Below, in pieces: positions 34,852 through 44,458 of a stretch of DNA of 64,000 nt. The notes under the pieces were generated by a model, which saw nothing but the letters and a program-made list of their open reading frames with translations, did not search any database and was not told where the DNA came from. How positions within the stretch are numbered: position 1 is the first letter of the stretch; the number at the start of each line of letters is the position of its first letter. The position numbers were made by a program, and so were the translations under genes. Origin of the DNA: Limnospira fusiformis SAG 85.79. Its GTDB lineage: Bacteria > Cyanobacteriota > Cyanobacteriia > Cyanobacteriales > Microcoleaceae. The DNA lies in contig NZ_CP051185.1 in NCBI RefSeq assembly GCF_012516315.1, positions 1,973,403 through 2,037,402 of the forward strand, read 5' to 3'.

Positions 34852-35847
34852 ATGAGTAGCACGTCACAACAAAAATCATCGGTTATATCATCTCTGGTAT
34901 CTCCGCAAAATCTGCTGATATTTGGCATCACCTGGGTGGTTCTGGCTCTGTTGTTCTTCCTGCTGTTTAGTGTAAGTGCGCCAGGGGAAGAACGACCTTT
35001 ATGGTATTCCGTTGGCACTTATATCTTTGAATTGGGTGCTTTTCTGATGGCTGCACTGGTTTGCTATAGAAATTGGCGTAGCCCCCAAATGGTCAGCGGA
35101 CGCAATGTCTGGCTGGGAATTGGTCTAGGATCACTGTTTTATTTTATGGGAGGTTTACTATTTGGTTTATGGGAACTGGTATGGAACCTTGACCCGGTGG
35201 TTTCCCTAGGGGATGGGTTCTATGTCCTCAGCTATTTGTTGTTTGGCTGGGGAATGGTTACGGCGGTGACTTCTAAACGCCTAAATCTGGAGGTTTGGCA
35301 GTGGGCGACTCTGGCTGGTGTGGCGATCGCTGGTATAACTTTGGCAACCTGGGTAGCTGATCCGTCATTTTTTGGGCTGTTAGGGACTACTGAAGAACCC
35401 CCGGGTCAGGAACAGATAGTCACTACCCCTAATGGAGTGGCTATGGTTGATGAAGCCATGGCTGAGGAGGAAGAAGAAAGTACGGCCCCAGATTGGGTGC
35501 TGGCAGTTGATGCTAAACTTGAACCTCTGGGATTTTGGCTGAATTTGTTTTACATCTATGGTGATGTGGTGTTGCTGATTCTAGCAACTGCCCTGATTCT
35601 GGCTTTTTGGGGAGGGCGCTTTTCTCAGTCCTGGCGTATGATAGCCTTTGCTATCTTCTCGCTGTATGTGGCGGATACTTACTTTAAATGGTCTGATTCT
35701 CGGGTCGAAATTGAGTATGAAAGTGGCAACTTGCTAGAAGTGTTTTTTGTCTTTACTGGCATTTTGTTTGTGATCGGTGCGGTCCTAGAATATGACATAT
35801 CAACTCGTTCTCGCCAAAGCCGACGTAGACGCACCAGCAGAGGCTAG
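34852..35847 (+). CDS. Cyanobacterial multi-pass membrane protein
   Basis: A 331-residue protein with about eight hydrophobic helices (first at residues 20-40; others near 60-80, 90-115, 125-145, 155-175, 235-260, 265-285, 295-315). An acidic loop (EAMAEEEEESTAPDW) separates the two halves and the end is Arg/Ser-rich. The repeated GLW, GDGFYVLSYLLFGWGMV and FYIYGDVVLLILATALI pattern resembles sensor membrane domains without a kinase. Function unknown. Confidence 0.65.
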   Translation: MSSTSQQKSSVISSLVSPQNLLIFGITWVVLALLFFLLFSVSAPGEERPLWYSVGTYIFELGAFLMAALVCYRNWRSPQMVSGRNVWLGIGLGSLFYFMGGLLFGLWELVWNLDPVVSLGDGFYVLSYLLFGWGMVTAVTSKRLNLEVWQWATLAGVAIAGITLATWVADPSFFGLLGTTEEPPGQEQIVTTPNGVAMVDEAMAEEEEESTAPDWVLAVDAKLEPLGFWLNLFYIYGDVVLLILATALILAFWGGRFSQSWRMIAFAIFSLYVADTYFKWSDSRVEIEYESGNLLEVFFVFTGILFVIGAVLEYDISTRSRQSRRRRTSRG

Positions 35848-35986
35848 AATGAAAGTTGATATGTCTAGTTTTGTCGCTGGATTTTTCAGAGAACTTCAAG
35901 TTTTGATGTTCCTAATCGTTCAAGAAAATCTGTAGAGAAAATTAGCCAAAGAGGCGATCGCACTTAGAGGGATCCCTTCTAAGCCT

Positions 35987-36937
35987 GTGGAAATTAACTC
36001 CAATGTCCAATTTAGACCAAATCTGATGACATCCTCAAAACTTTCTGACTCCCAAAAACAGGAAATCGTTAGGCTTTATCAAGATGTACCGGAGGAAACG
36101 ACCATCACCCTAGCGGAAAAGTTCGGGGTGAGTAGTTCTACGGTAAGGCGTATTCTACAAAGTGCCGTCCCACGGGATGTTTATGATGTTCTAACTCATC
36201 AGAAGCAACGGTTACGAAATCAGAAAAAACCCCAACTCAAGGATAGCAGATCTGAATTTACTGATGGGGAGTCTCAAGCATTGGAATCTGAGGATTCTAA
36301 GTTAGATTCTGATGCTACGACGGAGGTCTGCCTGCGGAAACGCTCATCTGTGTTAGAACCTGAGACTGTAGAAGCCACGCCAGATTCAAATTCTGGGGAA
36401 ACTACCCGTGCGCCGTTGCGGGAACAACCCAATTTGAAAACTCCAAATGATGAGATGGAGGAGTTGATCACACCGGAGTTGTTTTCTGGGGAAGAATTTA
36501 GCGATTTTGAGGATGATGAGGATGAGGATGAGGATGAGGATGAGGATGAGGATGAGGATGAGGATGAGGGTTATGGGGACAATGATCAGGATTTGTTCGA
36601 TCGCCCCCTTACCCCTGATGCTAACAGCTTAGTTCAAATTCTCCCCCTGACGGAGGCTGAGTTACCTAAAATTTGCTATTTGGTGATTGATCGGGCTTCG
36701 GAACTGATTGTTAAGCCTTTGAAGGCTTTTGCGGAGTTAGGACGTATCCCGTCGGAAGAAATTCAGGAAAAAACTCTACCTGTTTTTGATAATCATCGGG
36801 TGGCTAGTCGGTTTTCGGCACGCAATCAGCGGGTTTTTAAGGTTCCTGATGGCAGGTTAATACAAAAAACAGCCCCCCATTTGCAAGCGAAGGGAATCAC
36901 TAGGTTGTTGATTGACGGTCAGGTTTATCACTTTTGA
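35987..36937 (+). CDS. HTH protein with Asp-Glu repeat tract
   Basis: A 316-residue protein. An N-terminal resolvase/transposase-like helix-turn-helix (LSDSQKQEIVRLYQDV, TLAEKFGVSSSTVRRIL) suggests DNA binding. The linker is acidic and contains nine GATGAG units (36515-36568) encoding (Asp-Glu)9. The C-terminal domain (from about residue 215: LPLTEAELPKICYLVIDR to LIDGQVYHF) is a conserved cyanobacterial module of unknown role. The start is GTG at 35987 or, perhaps better, ATG at 36026 (MTSSKLSDSQKQ). Confidence 0.7.
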   Translation: MEINSNVQFRPNLMTSSKLSDSQKQEIVRLYQDVPEETTITLAEKFGVSSSTVRRILQSAVPRDVYDVLTHQKQRLRNQKKPQLKDSRSEFTDGESQALESEDSKLDSDATTEVCLRKRSSVLEPETVEATPDSNSGETTRAPLREQPNLKTPNDEMEELITPELFSGEEFSDFEDDEDEDEDEDEDEDEDEDEGYGDNDQDLFDRPLTPDANSLVQILPLTEAELPKICYLVIDRASELIVKPLKAFAELGRIPSEEIQEKTLPVFDNHRVASRFSARNQRVFKVPDGRLIQKTAPHLQAKGITRLLIDGQVYHF

Positions 36938-36952
36938 GTTGGGTTAATTTAG

Positions 36953-36992
36953 GGAACAGGAAACAGCTTTCACGCGCCCGGTTTCCTGTTCC
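36953..36992 (+). terminator. Hairpin between convergent genes
   Basis: GGAACAGGAAAC and GGTTTCCTGTTCC form a 12-bp stem with a 15-base loop. It lies between two genes facing each other and can end transcription from both sides. Confidence 0.7.
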
Positions 36993-37030
36993 TATTGTTG
37001 AGGAGTTAGTTAATTGGCTTGATCGCTATT

Positions 37031-37528
37031 CTAACGAACACTACTAGGAACAACACGACCAGGACCACGACCATTACCGGGACCACCACCGGGACCACGA
37101 CCATTACCGGGACCACCACCAGGACCAGGACCACGACCCTGACGTTCCCCCATTCTTTCTTGGAGTTGCGATCGCTGTTCTGGGGTGAGAACTTCCCGCA
37201 TTTCTAACATGGTATCGAACCGCTGGTCACTCAAGGCGCGACTCAACTCTTGGATTCTTTGACGCTGTTGGCGCAATTGTTCTGGACTGGCGTTGCTTTG
37301 TTGTAGCGATCGCATTTGTTCCCGACTGGCTTGGAGTTCCTGGCGTTGACGCTCTGAGGAAGTGGCGGCGCGATCGCGAATTGCTTGCATCATCTCCTGT
37401 TGTTGGGGGGTTAGGTTCAGACTATCAAAGCATTGACCTTTACGGGGACCAGCAAAAGCGGCGGTGGTAGTTATGGGGACAATTAAGGCGGTAGCAGCCA
37501 TTAGAGAAAATAAGCGTTGCATATTCAT
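37031..37528 (-). CDS. Spy/CpxP-like periplasmic protein
   Basis: A 165-residue exported protein. Signal peptide at residues 1-26 (hydrophobic LMAATALIVPITTTAAFA). The mature part is helical with two LTxxQ motifs (LNLTPQQQEMMQAIRDR and LTPEQRSQLQERM), the mark of the Spy/CpxP chaperone and metal-response family. The end is a Gly-Pro-Arg repeat (GPGGGPGNGR units). Likely a periplasmic stress or metal-related protein. A sensor kinase pair starts 180 bases upstream, divergently, and may control it. Confidence 0.8.
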   Translation of the reverse strand: MNMQRLFSLMAATALIVPITTTAAFAGPRKGQCFDSLNLTPQQQEMMQAIRDRAATSSERQRQELQASREQMRSLQQSNASPEQLRQQRQRIQELSRALSDQRFDTMLEMREVLTPEQRSQLQERMGERQGRGPGPGGGPGNGRGPGGGPGNGRGPGRVVPSSVR

Positions 37529-37706
37529 AATCTATAATCCGGGAATATCTTTGAGATTATCGACTCGGTTTGAGCTTTAATCTCATTGTAGGTAGATACA
37601 AGCTGCGATCGCCTCGATCAGAATACCCAAATCATGATAGGTCAAAGGTAACGGTTTCTGATAGTCCTAAAGTACCAAAAGAGATATCCGGGGGGGTTGG
37701 CTGCTC

Positions 37707-39065
37707 GTGAAAAATATTTTGGGTCGTCGGAGTTTTCCAGTACCTTTGCTGCTGTATTTAGAGTGGGTGCTGTTGGCGATCGCCCTGTTAACCGCCTTTA
37801 GCCCCCCTGTCATCCACAGTCCCGGACAACAGGGACAGGGACACAGGATTCACCGTCACATCCACAGACCAGAAACTATAACGGATAATCAACAGAGGCG
37901 ATCGGGGTATGGCGCGCGCCAGAGAAACCGGAATTGGGGACACTACCGCAGTCGTCGGTTTCCCCTGGGGATTTTGGTTAGTATTGGGAGTTTGGGTCTC
38001 ATGGGGTTGAGATTACCTGAGCGATCGCGCACACCTGCGATCCGGTGGGTATATATCGCCTGTGGGTTTACCTTTAGTTGGTTGGCGGTGGTATTTGGGG
38101 GGCGGGGGGTGAGTTTTTTATCCGCCCTGTTGCTAGTCGTGGTTATTCGCGCCTGTCTGTTATTTTCCTGGCGCGATCGCATTGCGGTCGCTATTTTTGC
38201 CTATGGCTTATTTCTGCTGTGGGTATTTCTGCGCCTGAGACCCCTGGCTGGTAATTGGGCTGATCCAATTCAGGGGCTAGTATTGACTCTGACTTTTAAT
38301 TCTAGTGTTTTATTTGGGTTAGTATTACTGTTTGTTTTATTGTTAGTAGGAGCGCTATTATCAGAGCAAGAAAGTCGCCAGAAATTGGCGGAAGCGAATC
38401 AACAGTTAAGGGAATATGCTATGTTGATTGAGGATAGGGCAATTAGCCAAGAACGTAATCGCATCGCCCGAGAAATTCATGATTCTGTAGGTCATCATTT
38501 GACTGCCCAAAGTATTCAATTGGAAAATGCGGCTCTATTTATCGCTGAGGATAAACAACGGGCTGCCCGACATCTTCAACAGGCTAGGGAGTTGGGGAAG
38601 GAAGCCTTAAAAGAGGTGCGGGCATCGGTGAAATCTTGGCGATCGCATCCTCTAAAACAGTCTTTTTTGCAGGCACTATCACAGCTAATTTCCGAGTTTG
38701 AGGCGACTACATCAGTCCCGGTAGCATCTAATTTACAAATCCCGGATACATTACCCCTTGATATTTCTATCGTTTTATATAGGGTCATTCAGGAGGCTTT
38801 GACCAATATATCTAAGCACGCCCAAGCCACAAAAGTAGATTTATTTTTATTAGAAAATAGCCGAGAATTTGCTCTGAAAATTGAGGATAATGGCTGCGGG
38901 TTTAATCCTGCCCAAAATACCACGGGATTTGGCTTGCAAGGTATGGGGGAAAGGGTGATGGCTGTGGGGGGTCATTTCGACTTAAACAGTTCTCCCGGTG
39001 AAGGGTGTAAAATTGAAGTAAAAATCTGGAAAAATCAGCATCATGATTCGAGTTCTGTTGGTTGA
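37707..39065 (+). CDS. NarL-type sensor histidine kinase
   Basis: A 452-residue membrane kinase from a GTG start. Several hydrophobic helices occupy about residues 10-215 (a GAILV-rich sensor part). Then come a dimerisation/phosphoacceptor domain ERNRIAREIHDSVGHHLTAQ (HisKA_3; phosphorylated His at residue 258) and an ATPase domain with VIQEALTNISKHAQA (N box), IEDNGCGF (G1) and GFGLQGMGERV (G2). It phosphorylates the response regulator whose gene overlaps its end. The signal is unknown; the Spy-like gene lies divergently next door. Confidence 0.9.
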   Translation: MKNILGRRSFPVPLLLYLEWVLLAIALLTAFSPPVIHSPGQQGQGHRIHRHIHRPETITDNQQRRSGYGARQRNRNWGHYRSRRFPLGILVSIGSLGLMGLRLPERSRTPAIRWVYIACGFTFSWLAVVFGGRGVSFLSALLLVVVIRACLLFSWRDRIAVAIFAYGLFLLWVFLRLRPLAGNWADPIQGLVLTLTFNSSVLFGLVLLFVLLLVGALLSEQESRQKLAEANQQLREYAMLIEDRAISQERNRIAREIHDSVGHHLTAQSIQLENAALFIAEDKQRAARHLQQARELGKEALKEVRASVKSWRSHPLKQSFLQALSQLISEFEATTSVPVASNLQIPDTLPLDISIVLYRVIQEALTNISKHAQATKVDLFLLENSREFALKIEDNGCGFNPAQNTTGFGLQGMGERVMAVGGHFDLNSSPGEGCKIEVKIWKNQHHDSSSVG

Positions 39066-39705
39066 TGATCAGGGGATTATTCGGGAAGGGTTACGGAGTT
39101 TATTAGAGGCGAAACCAGACTTGGAAATAGTGGGAGAGGCTGAGAATGGGAAATTGGCGGTGGAATTAGCCTTAAAATTAAAGCCGGATGTGGTGTTAAT
39201 GGATGTGCGAATGCCAATTATGGATGGGGTGGCGGCGATGCGATCGCTTGCTGAACAACAGCCGGAAATTAAGGTTTTGGTATTAACGACTTTTGATGAT
39301 GATGAATATGTCACCCAAGCTATGGAATCCGGCGCTAAAGGATACCTATTAAAGGATACACCTTCCGATGAACTAGCGCAAGCTATTCGGGCAGTGTATA
39401 AAGGATATACACAGTTAGGACCGGGTTTATTTGAGAAGGTGATGGCTGCTAGGTCTAAGGCTTCTAGGGATGAACCTTTACCAGATAATTTACAAGATTT
39501 AACTCCTAGGGAATTGGAGGTTTTGCGGTTAATTGGTAAGGGTTACAGCAACCGAGAAATTGCCCAGGAGTTATTTATTAGCGAGAGAACTGTGAAAAAT
39601 CATGTTTCTAGTATTTTAAGCAGTCTGAATTTACGCGATCGCACTCAGGTGGCTTTACTGGCTAATCAATACCCAATTCTGTCTGATCATCAACCTCCCC
39701 CATAA
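39043..39705 (+). CDS. NarL/FixJ-type response regulator
   Basis: A 220-residue two-domain regulator. The receiver domain starts IRVLLVDDQGIIREGL, with phosphoacceptor Asp54 in VLMDVRMP and Lys in YLLKDTPSDELAQAI. The output domain is a LuxR-type HTH (LTPRELEVLRLIGKGYSNREIAQELFISERTVKNHVSSI as a continuous region). It overlaps the kinase gene by 23 bases, so the two are translated together. It probably activates transcription of a nearby gene. Confidence 0.93.
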   Translation: MIRVLLVDDQGIIREGLRSLLEAKPDLEIVGEAENGKLAVELALKLKPDVVLMDVRMPIMDGVAAMRSLAEQQPEIKVLVLTTFDDDEYVTQAMESGAKGYLLKDTPSDELAQAIRAVYKGYTQLGPGLFEKVMAARSKASRDEPLPDNLQDLTPRELEVLRLIGKGYSNREIAQELFISERTVKNHVSSILSSLNLRDRTQVALLANQYPILSDHQPPP

Positions 39706-39827
39706 TTGACTCTGAGATACTATAAATCCCCGTGCTAGGCTTCCCTGTCAGAAGTGGCGATCGACTCCCAAAATAGTAAAATCGTGCTAAATTAATCATC
39801 ATAACTTTACCAATAATCATTATAACT

Positions 39828-40814
39828 ATGACTAACTATATTGTTGTCAAGGGAACATCAGGCATTGGTAATCGTGTTTTTGCAGTAGCTACCGGGATTT
39901 TATATGCTCAGTTGAGTGGTCGTCAGTTAGTAGTTGATTGGCGAGATGGGAGTTATTCTAATAGTGGAACTAACTTATTTTTCCGGTATTTCGACTGTCC
40001 CGTAGCACAGTCCGTAGAAGTGTTACCCGCCACCGATTCGATTTATCCTACCCATTGGCAAAATAAACTTAATCGGTCTTTGGGTTCTGTAATCAATGAG
40101 TCGGGTCTTAGTTACTATAAAGACTTGTCCTTTGATGTGTCTCGTTTGGATTATACCGAAACTATTATAGTGTTGTCCGCTTATACCCATAAAATTGGTT
40201 TTATGCGCCCTTTATTTACTGGGTCAGCTAGTCGTTTTGCCTCAATGAATAATCTGGAAATTCTCCAGTTGGTTTTGCAGTCTAACCTCAGCTTAAAAGA
40301 GGACATTCGGTTACAGGTTGAGGAATTTAAACGAGAATATTTTGCCGATTATATGATTGGGGTGCATATTCGTTACTCCGATATGAAAGTGCCTTTATCA
40401 GAGGTAGAATCATCTCTGGCATCAATCATCAGGTCGGTTAAGTCAAAACACCCTAACTATAAGATATTTGTAGCCACCGATTCTCAAGAGGTGCTGTCTT
40501 CATTTAAACAGAAATTTCCGGTTATTATCTCAACTAATAAGTGGTTTTCTGCTTCGGGAAAACGACTGCATCAAAATCCCGAAGAATGCGAGGACTTAAT
40601 TCAAAATGGCATTGAGGCTCTGGTAGATTTAGATTTGCTGGCTGCTTGTGATGAGTTACTATTTGCATCCCGCTCATCTTTTGGTTTATTGTCGAGTATG
40701 TTAATGGATAAACCCCAGGCTATTCGCCATGATATTGATACCCAAAAACCACTAATCAAACGAGTTCAACTCAAGCTAAAAAATCTAGCCAAGAAGCTGA
40801 AGATTGGGGGGTAA
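39828..40814 (+). CDS. NodZ-like fucosyltransferase family protein
   Basis: A 328-residue protein resembling NodZ and alpha-1,6-fucosyltransferases (GT23-like). Hallmarks: N-terminal GTSGIGNRVFAVATGILYA (nucleotide-sugar binding side), middle MIGVHIRYSDMK with the conserved HIRxxD motif, IFVATDSQEVLSSFKQKF, and LLAACDELLFASRSSFGLLSSM near the end. It probably transfers fucose to a cell-surface glycan. Cytoplasmic, no signal peptide. It is a single gene with no glycan cluster nearby. Confidence 0.75.
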   Translation: MTNYIVVKGTSGIGNRVFAVATGILYAQLSGRQLVVDWRDGSYSNSGTNLFFRYFDCPVAQSVEVLPATDSIYPTHWQNKLNRSLGSVINESGLSYYKDLSFDVSRLDYTETIIVLSAYTHKIGFMRPLFTGSASRFASMNNLEILQLVLQSNLSLKEDIRLQVEEFKREYFADYMIGVHIRYSDMKVPLSEVESSLASIIRSVKSKHPNYKIFVATDSQEVLSSFKQKFPVIISTNKWFSASGKRLHQNPEECEDLIQNGIEALVDLDLLAACDELLFASRSSFGLLSSMLMDKPQAIRHDIDTQKPLIKRVQLKLKNLAKKLKIGG

Positions 40815-41071
40815 ATCAACGATCACAAAATCGATAAAGACCAATCATCAAAGTGTGGTAGCGCCACCGACTATCTGAGAAACCCTCATAAACCGTGTTT
40901 CTAGGATAATCTGGAGCATCCTTGCCGAAATCTAGCTTTGAGACTGGACTTCATCATCTTGAGCCAAAAGCTGAACTATAATATTCGCATCAACTGCTCC
41001 CCCCAATCGGCAGAAGAAACTCGGTTTTTGACACCGTTGTAACTGGAGCGATCGCCCCGAAAAATCACCCC

Positions 41072-42625
41072 CTACCCCGATAGTTTTTCGCGACGATAGG
41101 CCCACCGCGCCAACATCCCCGCCACAATTGTCCACCACAACAGCCACAGAATGTGAATCACCTGGTAGCCATCAAAACGGAATATCCCCTCTAGTTCCAC
41201 CTCTCCCATCCAAGCCACCAGTTGGCCGTAGTGATAGGTGGGTAGGAGGAGAATTAAATCTGCAAGCCAAGGTCGGGGAAGTAAAAGGGAGATATTGAAG
41301 CCAGACCCAAGTAACATCACAGCCAGGAGGGCTACAGTGGCCCAGGACAAGGATTCCGTTTTGAAGAGGTATCCTAGGCTGAAGCTAAAAATCGCGAAGG
41401 GAATCACCCCTAAAACCAGGACAAAGCTGAGGTAAAACATCCAAGGTTCCCATTCCCAGACAAAGGAACTGTTTTCGCTGAAGTGACTGCCAACCCAACC
41501 ACTCACAAAGGCTAATCCCGTCATTAAGGAGGCTAAGACTAGGAAGTTTCCCACTTTGGCTGCGACATAGGTTGTAAAGGACAGGGGAGTGATCCGTAGT
41601 AACTTCAACCAGCCGCGATCGCGTTCTGAGGCAATCTTAACCCCAAACTGACTCACACAGAGAAAAAGCACCAACCCCGCGAGTGAAACCGCCACGACGG
41701 ATTGAAACTGGTCTGAGTTCTTCTGTTCAATGAAGAATCCTGCAATAATTGCCAATCCCAGGGCAATAACAATGGTGTCAATTTTACGAAAGGTTTGCAG
41801 CAGTTCAACATAGAGTTGTCCCCAAAAGGCTTTGAAACTAAAGGTTGGAGGGTTAGAAGCAGATTTAGACTTTGAAGACGTTTCTGTTTCAGAACTTGAC
41901 TGAGATTGGAGTTTGGCTGCATCCTCTAATTCAGTGCGAGAGTTTAGGAACTTCTGATAGCGTGGAAATTCTCGGATCTCCACATCTCCATTCTCATTAC
42001 TCAAGCGCAATTCCCGCGTCACCAAGTCCTCAATTTCGTCACAATCCTGTTCACTGTGACTAATCGCCAAGATCGTTTTTCCTTGCTGTTCAAACTCCCG
42101 CACTTGTTTCCAGAAATTCGCCCGCGCTTCCACACTAAGATTGTTAGTCGGCTCATCGAGAATCAAAATATCAGGGTTTCCCACAATAGCTAGGGCAAAA
42201 TAGAGGGATTGAGCTTGACCTCCCGCCAGAGTTGTGGCGAAATCATTTTGCTTACCTGTTAGGCGCGATCGCTCTATCGTTTCAGCTAAACCCAATGGCT
42301 CAGGATAATAACTTTGAAACAGATGAATAGTCTCTTTTACTTTCAACCCTTCCACAGGTTTCGCTCGTTGCAACATCGTTCCGAGTTTAAGATGTGCTTG
42401 AGGGTCTTCGGGAGATTTGCCAAAAATTGCAATCAACCCCTCATCAGGAGGCTGCAAGCCACAAATTAGGTTGACGAGCGTTGTTTTGCCCGAACCATTA
42501 TCACCCCGTAGCAAGATAAACTCGCCGGGCAAAATATCGAGACTCACGTTATCTAAAACCTTTTGTTTTTGTTGGTTGATCACGTAAGTTTTGGACACAT
42601 TCCGAATCTTGATAGCAGTTTCCAT
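41072..42625 (-). CDS. ABC exporter, ATPase fused to ABC-2 permease
   Basis: A 517-residue protein. The N-terminal ATPase has Walker A RGDNGSGKTTLV, a degenerate signature LAGGQAQS, Walker B ILILDEPTNN and an H-loop AISHSEQD. A Ser/Lys-rich linker (residues 235-265) joins it to a C-terminal ABC-2 permease with six helices (from about residue 285). Half-transporters like this dimerise to export lipids, peptides or drugs. It lies at the end of a minus-strand cluster with a small membrane protein, a BIG2 protein and a small peptide, which suggests a shared export job. Confidence 0.85.
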   Translation of the reverse strand: METAIKIRNVSKTYVINQQKQKVLDNVSLDILPGEFILLRGDNGSGKTTLVNLICGLQPPDEGLIAIFGKSPEDPQAHLKLGTMLQRAKPVEGLKVKETIHLFQSYYPEPLGLAETIERSRLTGKQNDFATTLAGGQAQSLYFALAIVGNPDILILDEPTNNLSVEARANFWKQVREFEQQGKTILAISHSEQDCDEIEDLVTRELRLSNENGDVEIREFPRYQKFLNSRTELEDAAKLQSQSSSETETSSKSKSASNPPTFSFKAFWGQLYVELLQTFRKIDTIVIALGLAIIAGFFIEQKNSDQFQSVVAVSLAGLVLFLCVSQFGVKIASERDRGWLKLLRITPLSFTTYVAAKVGNFLVLASLMTGLAFVSGWVGSHFSENSSFVWEWEPWMFYLSFVLVLGVIPFAIFSFSLGYLFKTESLSWATVALLAVMLLGSGFNISLLLPRPWLADLILLLPTYHYGQLVAWMGEVELEGIFRFDGYQVIHILWLLWWTIVAGMLARWAYRREKLSG

Positions 42626-42662
42626 GGGATAAATCCTACAATAAGCAAAGAGATAAATGAGA

Positions 42663-42947
42663 TTAATGCATCTGAAACCAACCTAGATTATGAAGCAAAA
42701 ACCACACCCCACAACCAGACAATAATGCCAGAGGTAGGGGAATTGGAAACATACTCATTAAAATCAATGCCACTACTCCACCAATCGCCAGTTCTGGGGT
42801 GACAATTCCAGAAGTAGTAGTTGTGCAAGTTGAGAAAATACAAACTTGGCTAGAGAGAAAAAAAGCGATTAGCAAAAATACCACTAACCCAGCTATAATT
42901 TTTGCCAAACTTTTAGGAATGCCGAAGATTTTATCTGAGTCATTCAT
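42663..42947 (-). CDS. Small membrane protein
   Basis: A 94-residue protein with two or three hydrophobic helices (about residues 15-32, 48-68 and 70-85). Two cysteines lie in the loop VCIFSTCTTTTSG. No family recognised. It lies 37 bases upstream of the ABC exporter and in the same direction, so it is probably its accessory subunit or a related membrane component. Confidence 0.65.
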   Translation of the reverse strand: MNDSDKIFGIPKSLAKIIAGLVVFLLIAFFLSSQVCIFSTCTTTTSGIVTPELAIGGVVALILMSMFPIPLPLALLSGCGVWFLLHNLGWFQMH

Positions 42948-42979
42948 GAGTTCTGCTCCAATAATTTATAGGGAGGTTT

Positions 42980-44368
42980 CTAATTTACCTGATCATATAC
43001 CCAACAAATTCCACTAGCAGCCGCACTTCCCGCCGCTACCGCTATGGGAGGAGGAACCAATAAGGCAGCGCTTCCGACAGTAACCGCCGCCCCAATCGCC
43101 GCCGCCGCAACAGGAGAACATCCCCCAGAGTTGACAGTCACCTTAACCACAGCCACCTGATTGGAATTACTGACTGAACTAGCCTTAACCTTAGTTTTCC
43201 CTTTCTTCACCCCAGTCAAAATTCCCTGTGCATCCACTTGAGCAATTTTGGCATTCTCTGAACTCCAAGACACAAGTTTGTTGAAATCGCCTCGTCCATC
43301 AAGTATTGCCTGAACCTTGGTCTGGCTATTTACTCCAAATTTTACTGAAGAGGGTTTAACGGAAATATTAGTGACGATAGGATCTACAACCTTAATGGTA
43401 AGAGAGCGGGACTGACTATTATCGATAATTGAAGTCGCGGTTAGGGTTACTTCTCCCGCGTTTGAGGTGTTGATATCTCCATCAGAGGAAATCATCGCCA
43501 GGTCAGGATTATTGGAAGACCAGTAAACTCGGGTATCCGCCACCGTACAATTTCCCTGACAACTTGCTTGTGCGTCCAGATGAGCCGTCTCGCCAACATA
43601 GAGTGATAATGATTTGGGGTTAGATAGAAATTCTATCCCGGTAATTCGAGGTGGATTCTCAAGCACAGAAACCTGAATGGTCTGACTCACACGAGGGTCT
43701 TGTGTCCAAACGGCTTTTAGGGTTGTGGTTCCAGTTTTCAGAGCTTTAACTCGATTGTTTCCATCAACTTGGATCAGGTTAGGATTGGCGACTTGCCAAT
43801 CAATAGACTTATTCTTGGGCTTGTCAATACCGATTAAGTTAACCTCAAATTGCTTATCGCTACCTTCTTTAATCCGTAACTCTGGCGGTTTAATGCTTAA
43901 ACTCGGCAAAACTTCGATGGGAACTTGAAACTGAACAGAGTTCTCGGCAGACATCTTATTTTCTAAGCCAATTGTGGCGGATATTTCTGTTTTCCCCGCA
44001 CTTTTTGCTGTAACTGAAACCTCTTTTCCCTCGTCTTTTTCCTCTAAAGAGGCGATCTTTTCATTTTTCAATTTCCAGTTAATTTCTGGACTATAGTAGC
44101 CTGTCCCCGTCGCTTTAGCTTTTACTGTGGCACTTTCCCCCGGTCTGAGTTCTAAGGATGTGGGTGTGACTGAGGTTTGCCAACAGCTTACCTGATCACC
44201 CTGTTGCCACCAGATAATGGCACTACAGCCATGTTGCTGGACTAGGGTATAGGTGGTTAGGATGATAGTCCAAATCACAAAGATAGCAATCCAACCCCTA
44301 GAATACTTAGGAACTTGTGTCGGAACTCCTGAGTTGGAAGGAGATTCTGACGAAACTTTTGTAGTCAT
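42980..44368 (-). CDS. Membrane-anchored BIG2 (Ig-like) surface protein
   Basis: A 462-residue protein. One N-terminal membrane helix (about residues 25-43) anchors a long extracytoplasmic part of four bacterial Ig-like (BIG2) domains. Their hallmarks recur: LELRPGESATVKA, SIDWQVANPNLIQVDGNNRVKALKTGTTTLKA, WSSNNPDLAMISSDGDI, WSSENAKIAQVDAQGILTGVKKGKTKVKA. The C-terminus is a hydrophobic Ala/Val-rich stretch (AAAAIGAAVTVGSAALLVPPP), perhaps a second anchor. It lies in the export cluster with the fused ABC transporter. Role unknown; perhaps adhesion or envelope organisation. Confidence 0.8.
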   Translation of the reverse strand: MTTKVSSESPSNSGVPTQVPKYSRGWIAIFVIWTIILTTYTLVQQHGCSAIIWWQQGDQVSCWQTSVTPTSLELRPGESATVKAKATGTGYYSPEINWKLKNEKIASLEEKDEGKEVSVTAKSAGKTEISATIGLENKMSAENSVQFQVPIEVLPSLSIKPPELRIKEGSDKQFEVNLIGIDKPKNKSIDWQVANPNLIQVDGNNRVKALKTGTTTLKAVWTQDPRVSQTIQVSVLENPPRITGIEFLSNPKSLSLYVGETAHLDAQASCQGNCTVADTRVYWSSNNPDLAMISSDGDINTSNAGEVTLTATSIIDNSQSRSLTIKVVDPIVTNISVKPSSVKFGVNSQTKVQAILDGRGDFNKLVSWSSENAKIAQVDAQGILTGVKKGKTKVKASSVSNSNQVAVVKVTVNSGGCSPVAAAAIGAAVTVGSAALLVPPPIAVAAGSAAASGICWVYDQVN

Positions 44369-44458
44369 GACTAGCGGATTTTGTTTTAAGTTTAGAGTTT
44401 ACTTGATCTCGTGCCTTCTGCAAGTCAAAACGAATACTAATATCCGAGATAATCCTGA

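Noticed and set aside
37019..37207. Thr-rich plus-strand frame opposite the Spy-like gene
   Set aside because: It is only the antisense of the Gly-Pro repeat coding region.
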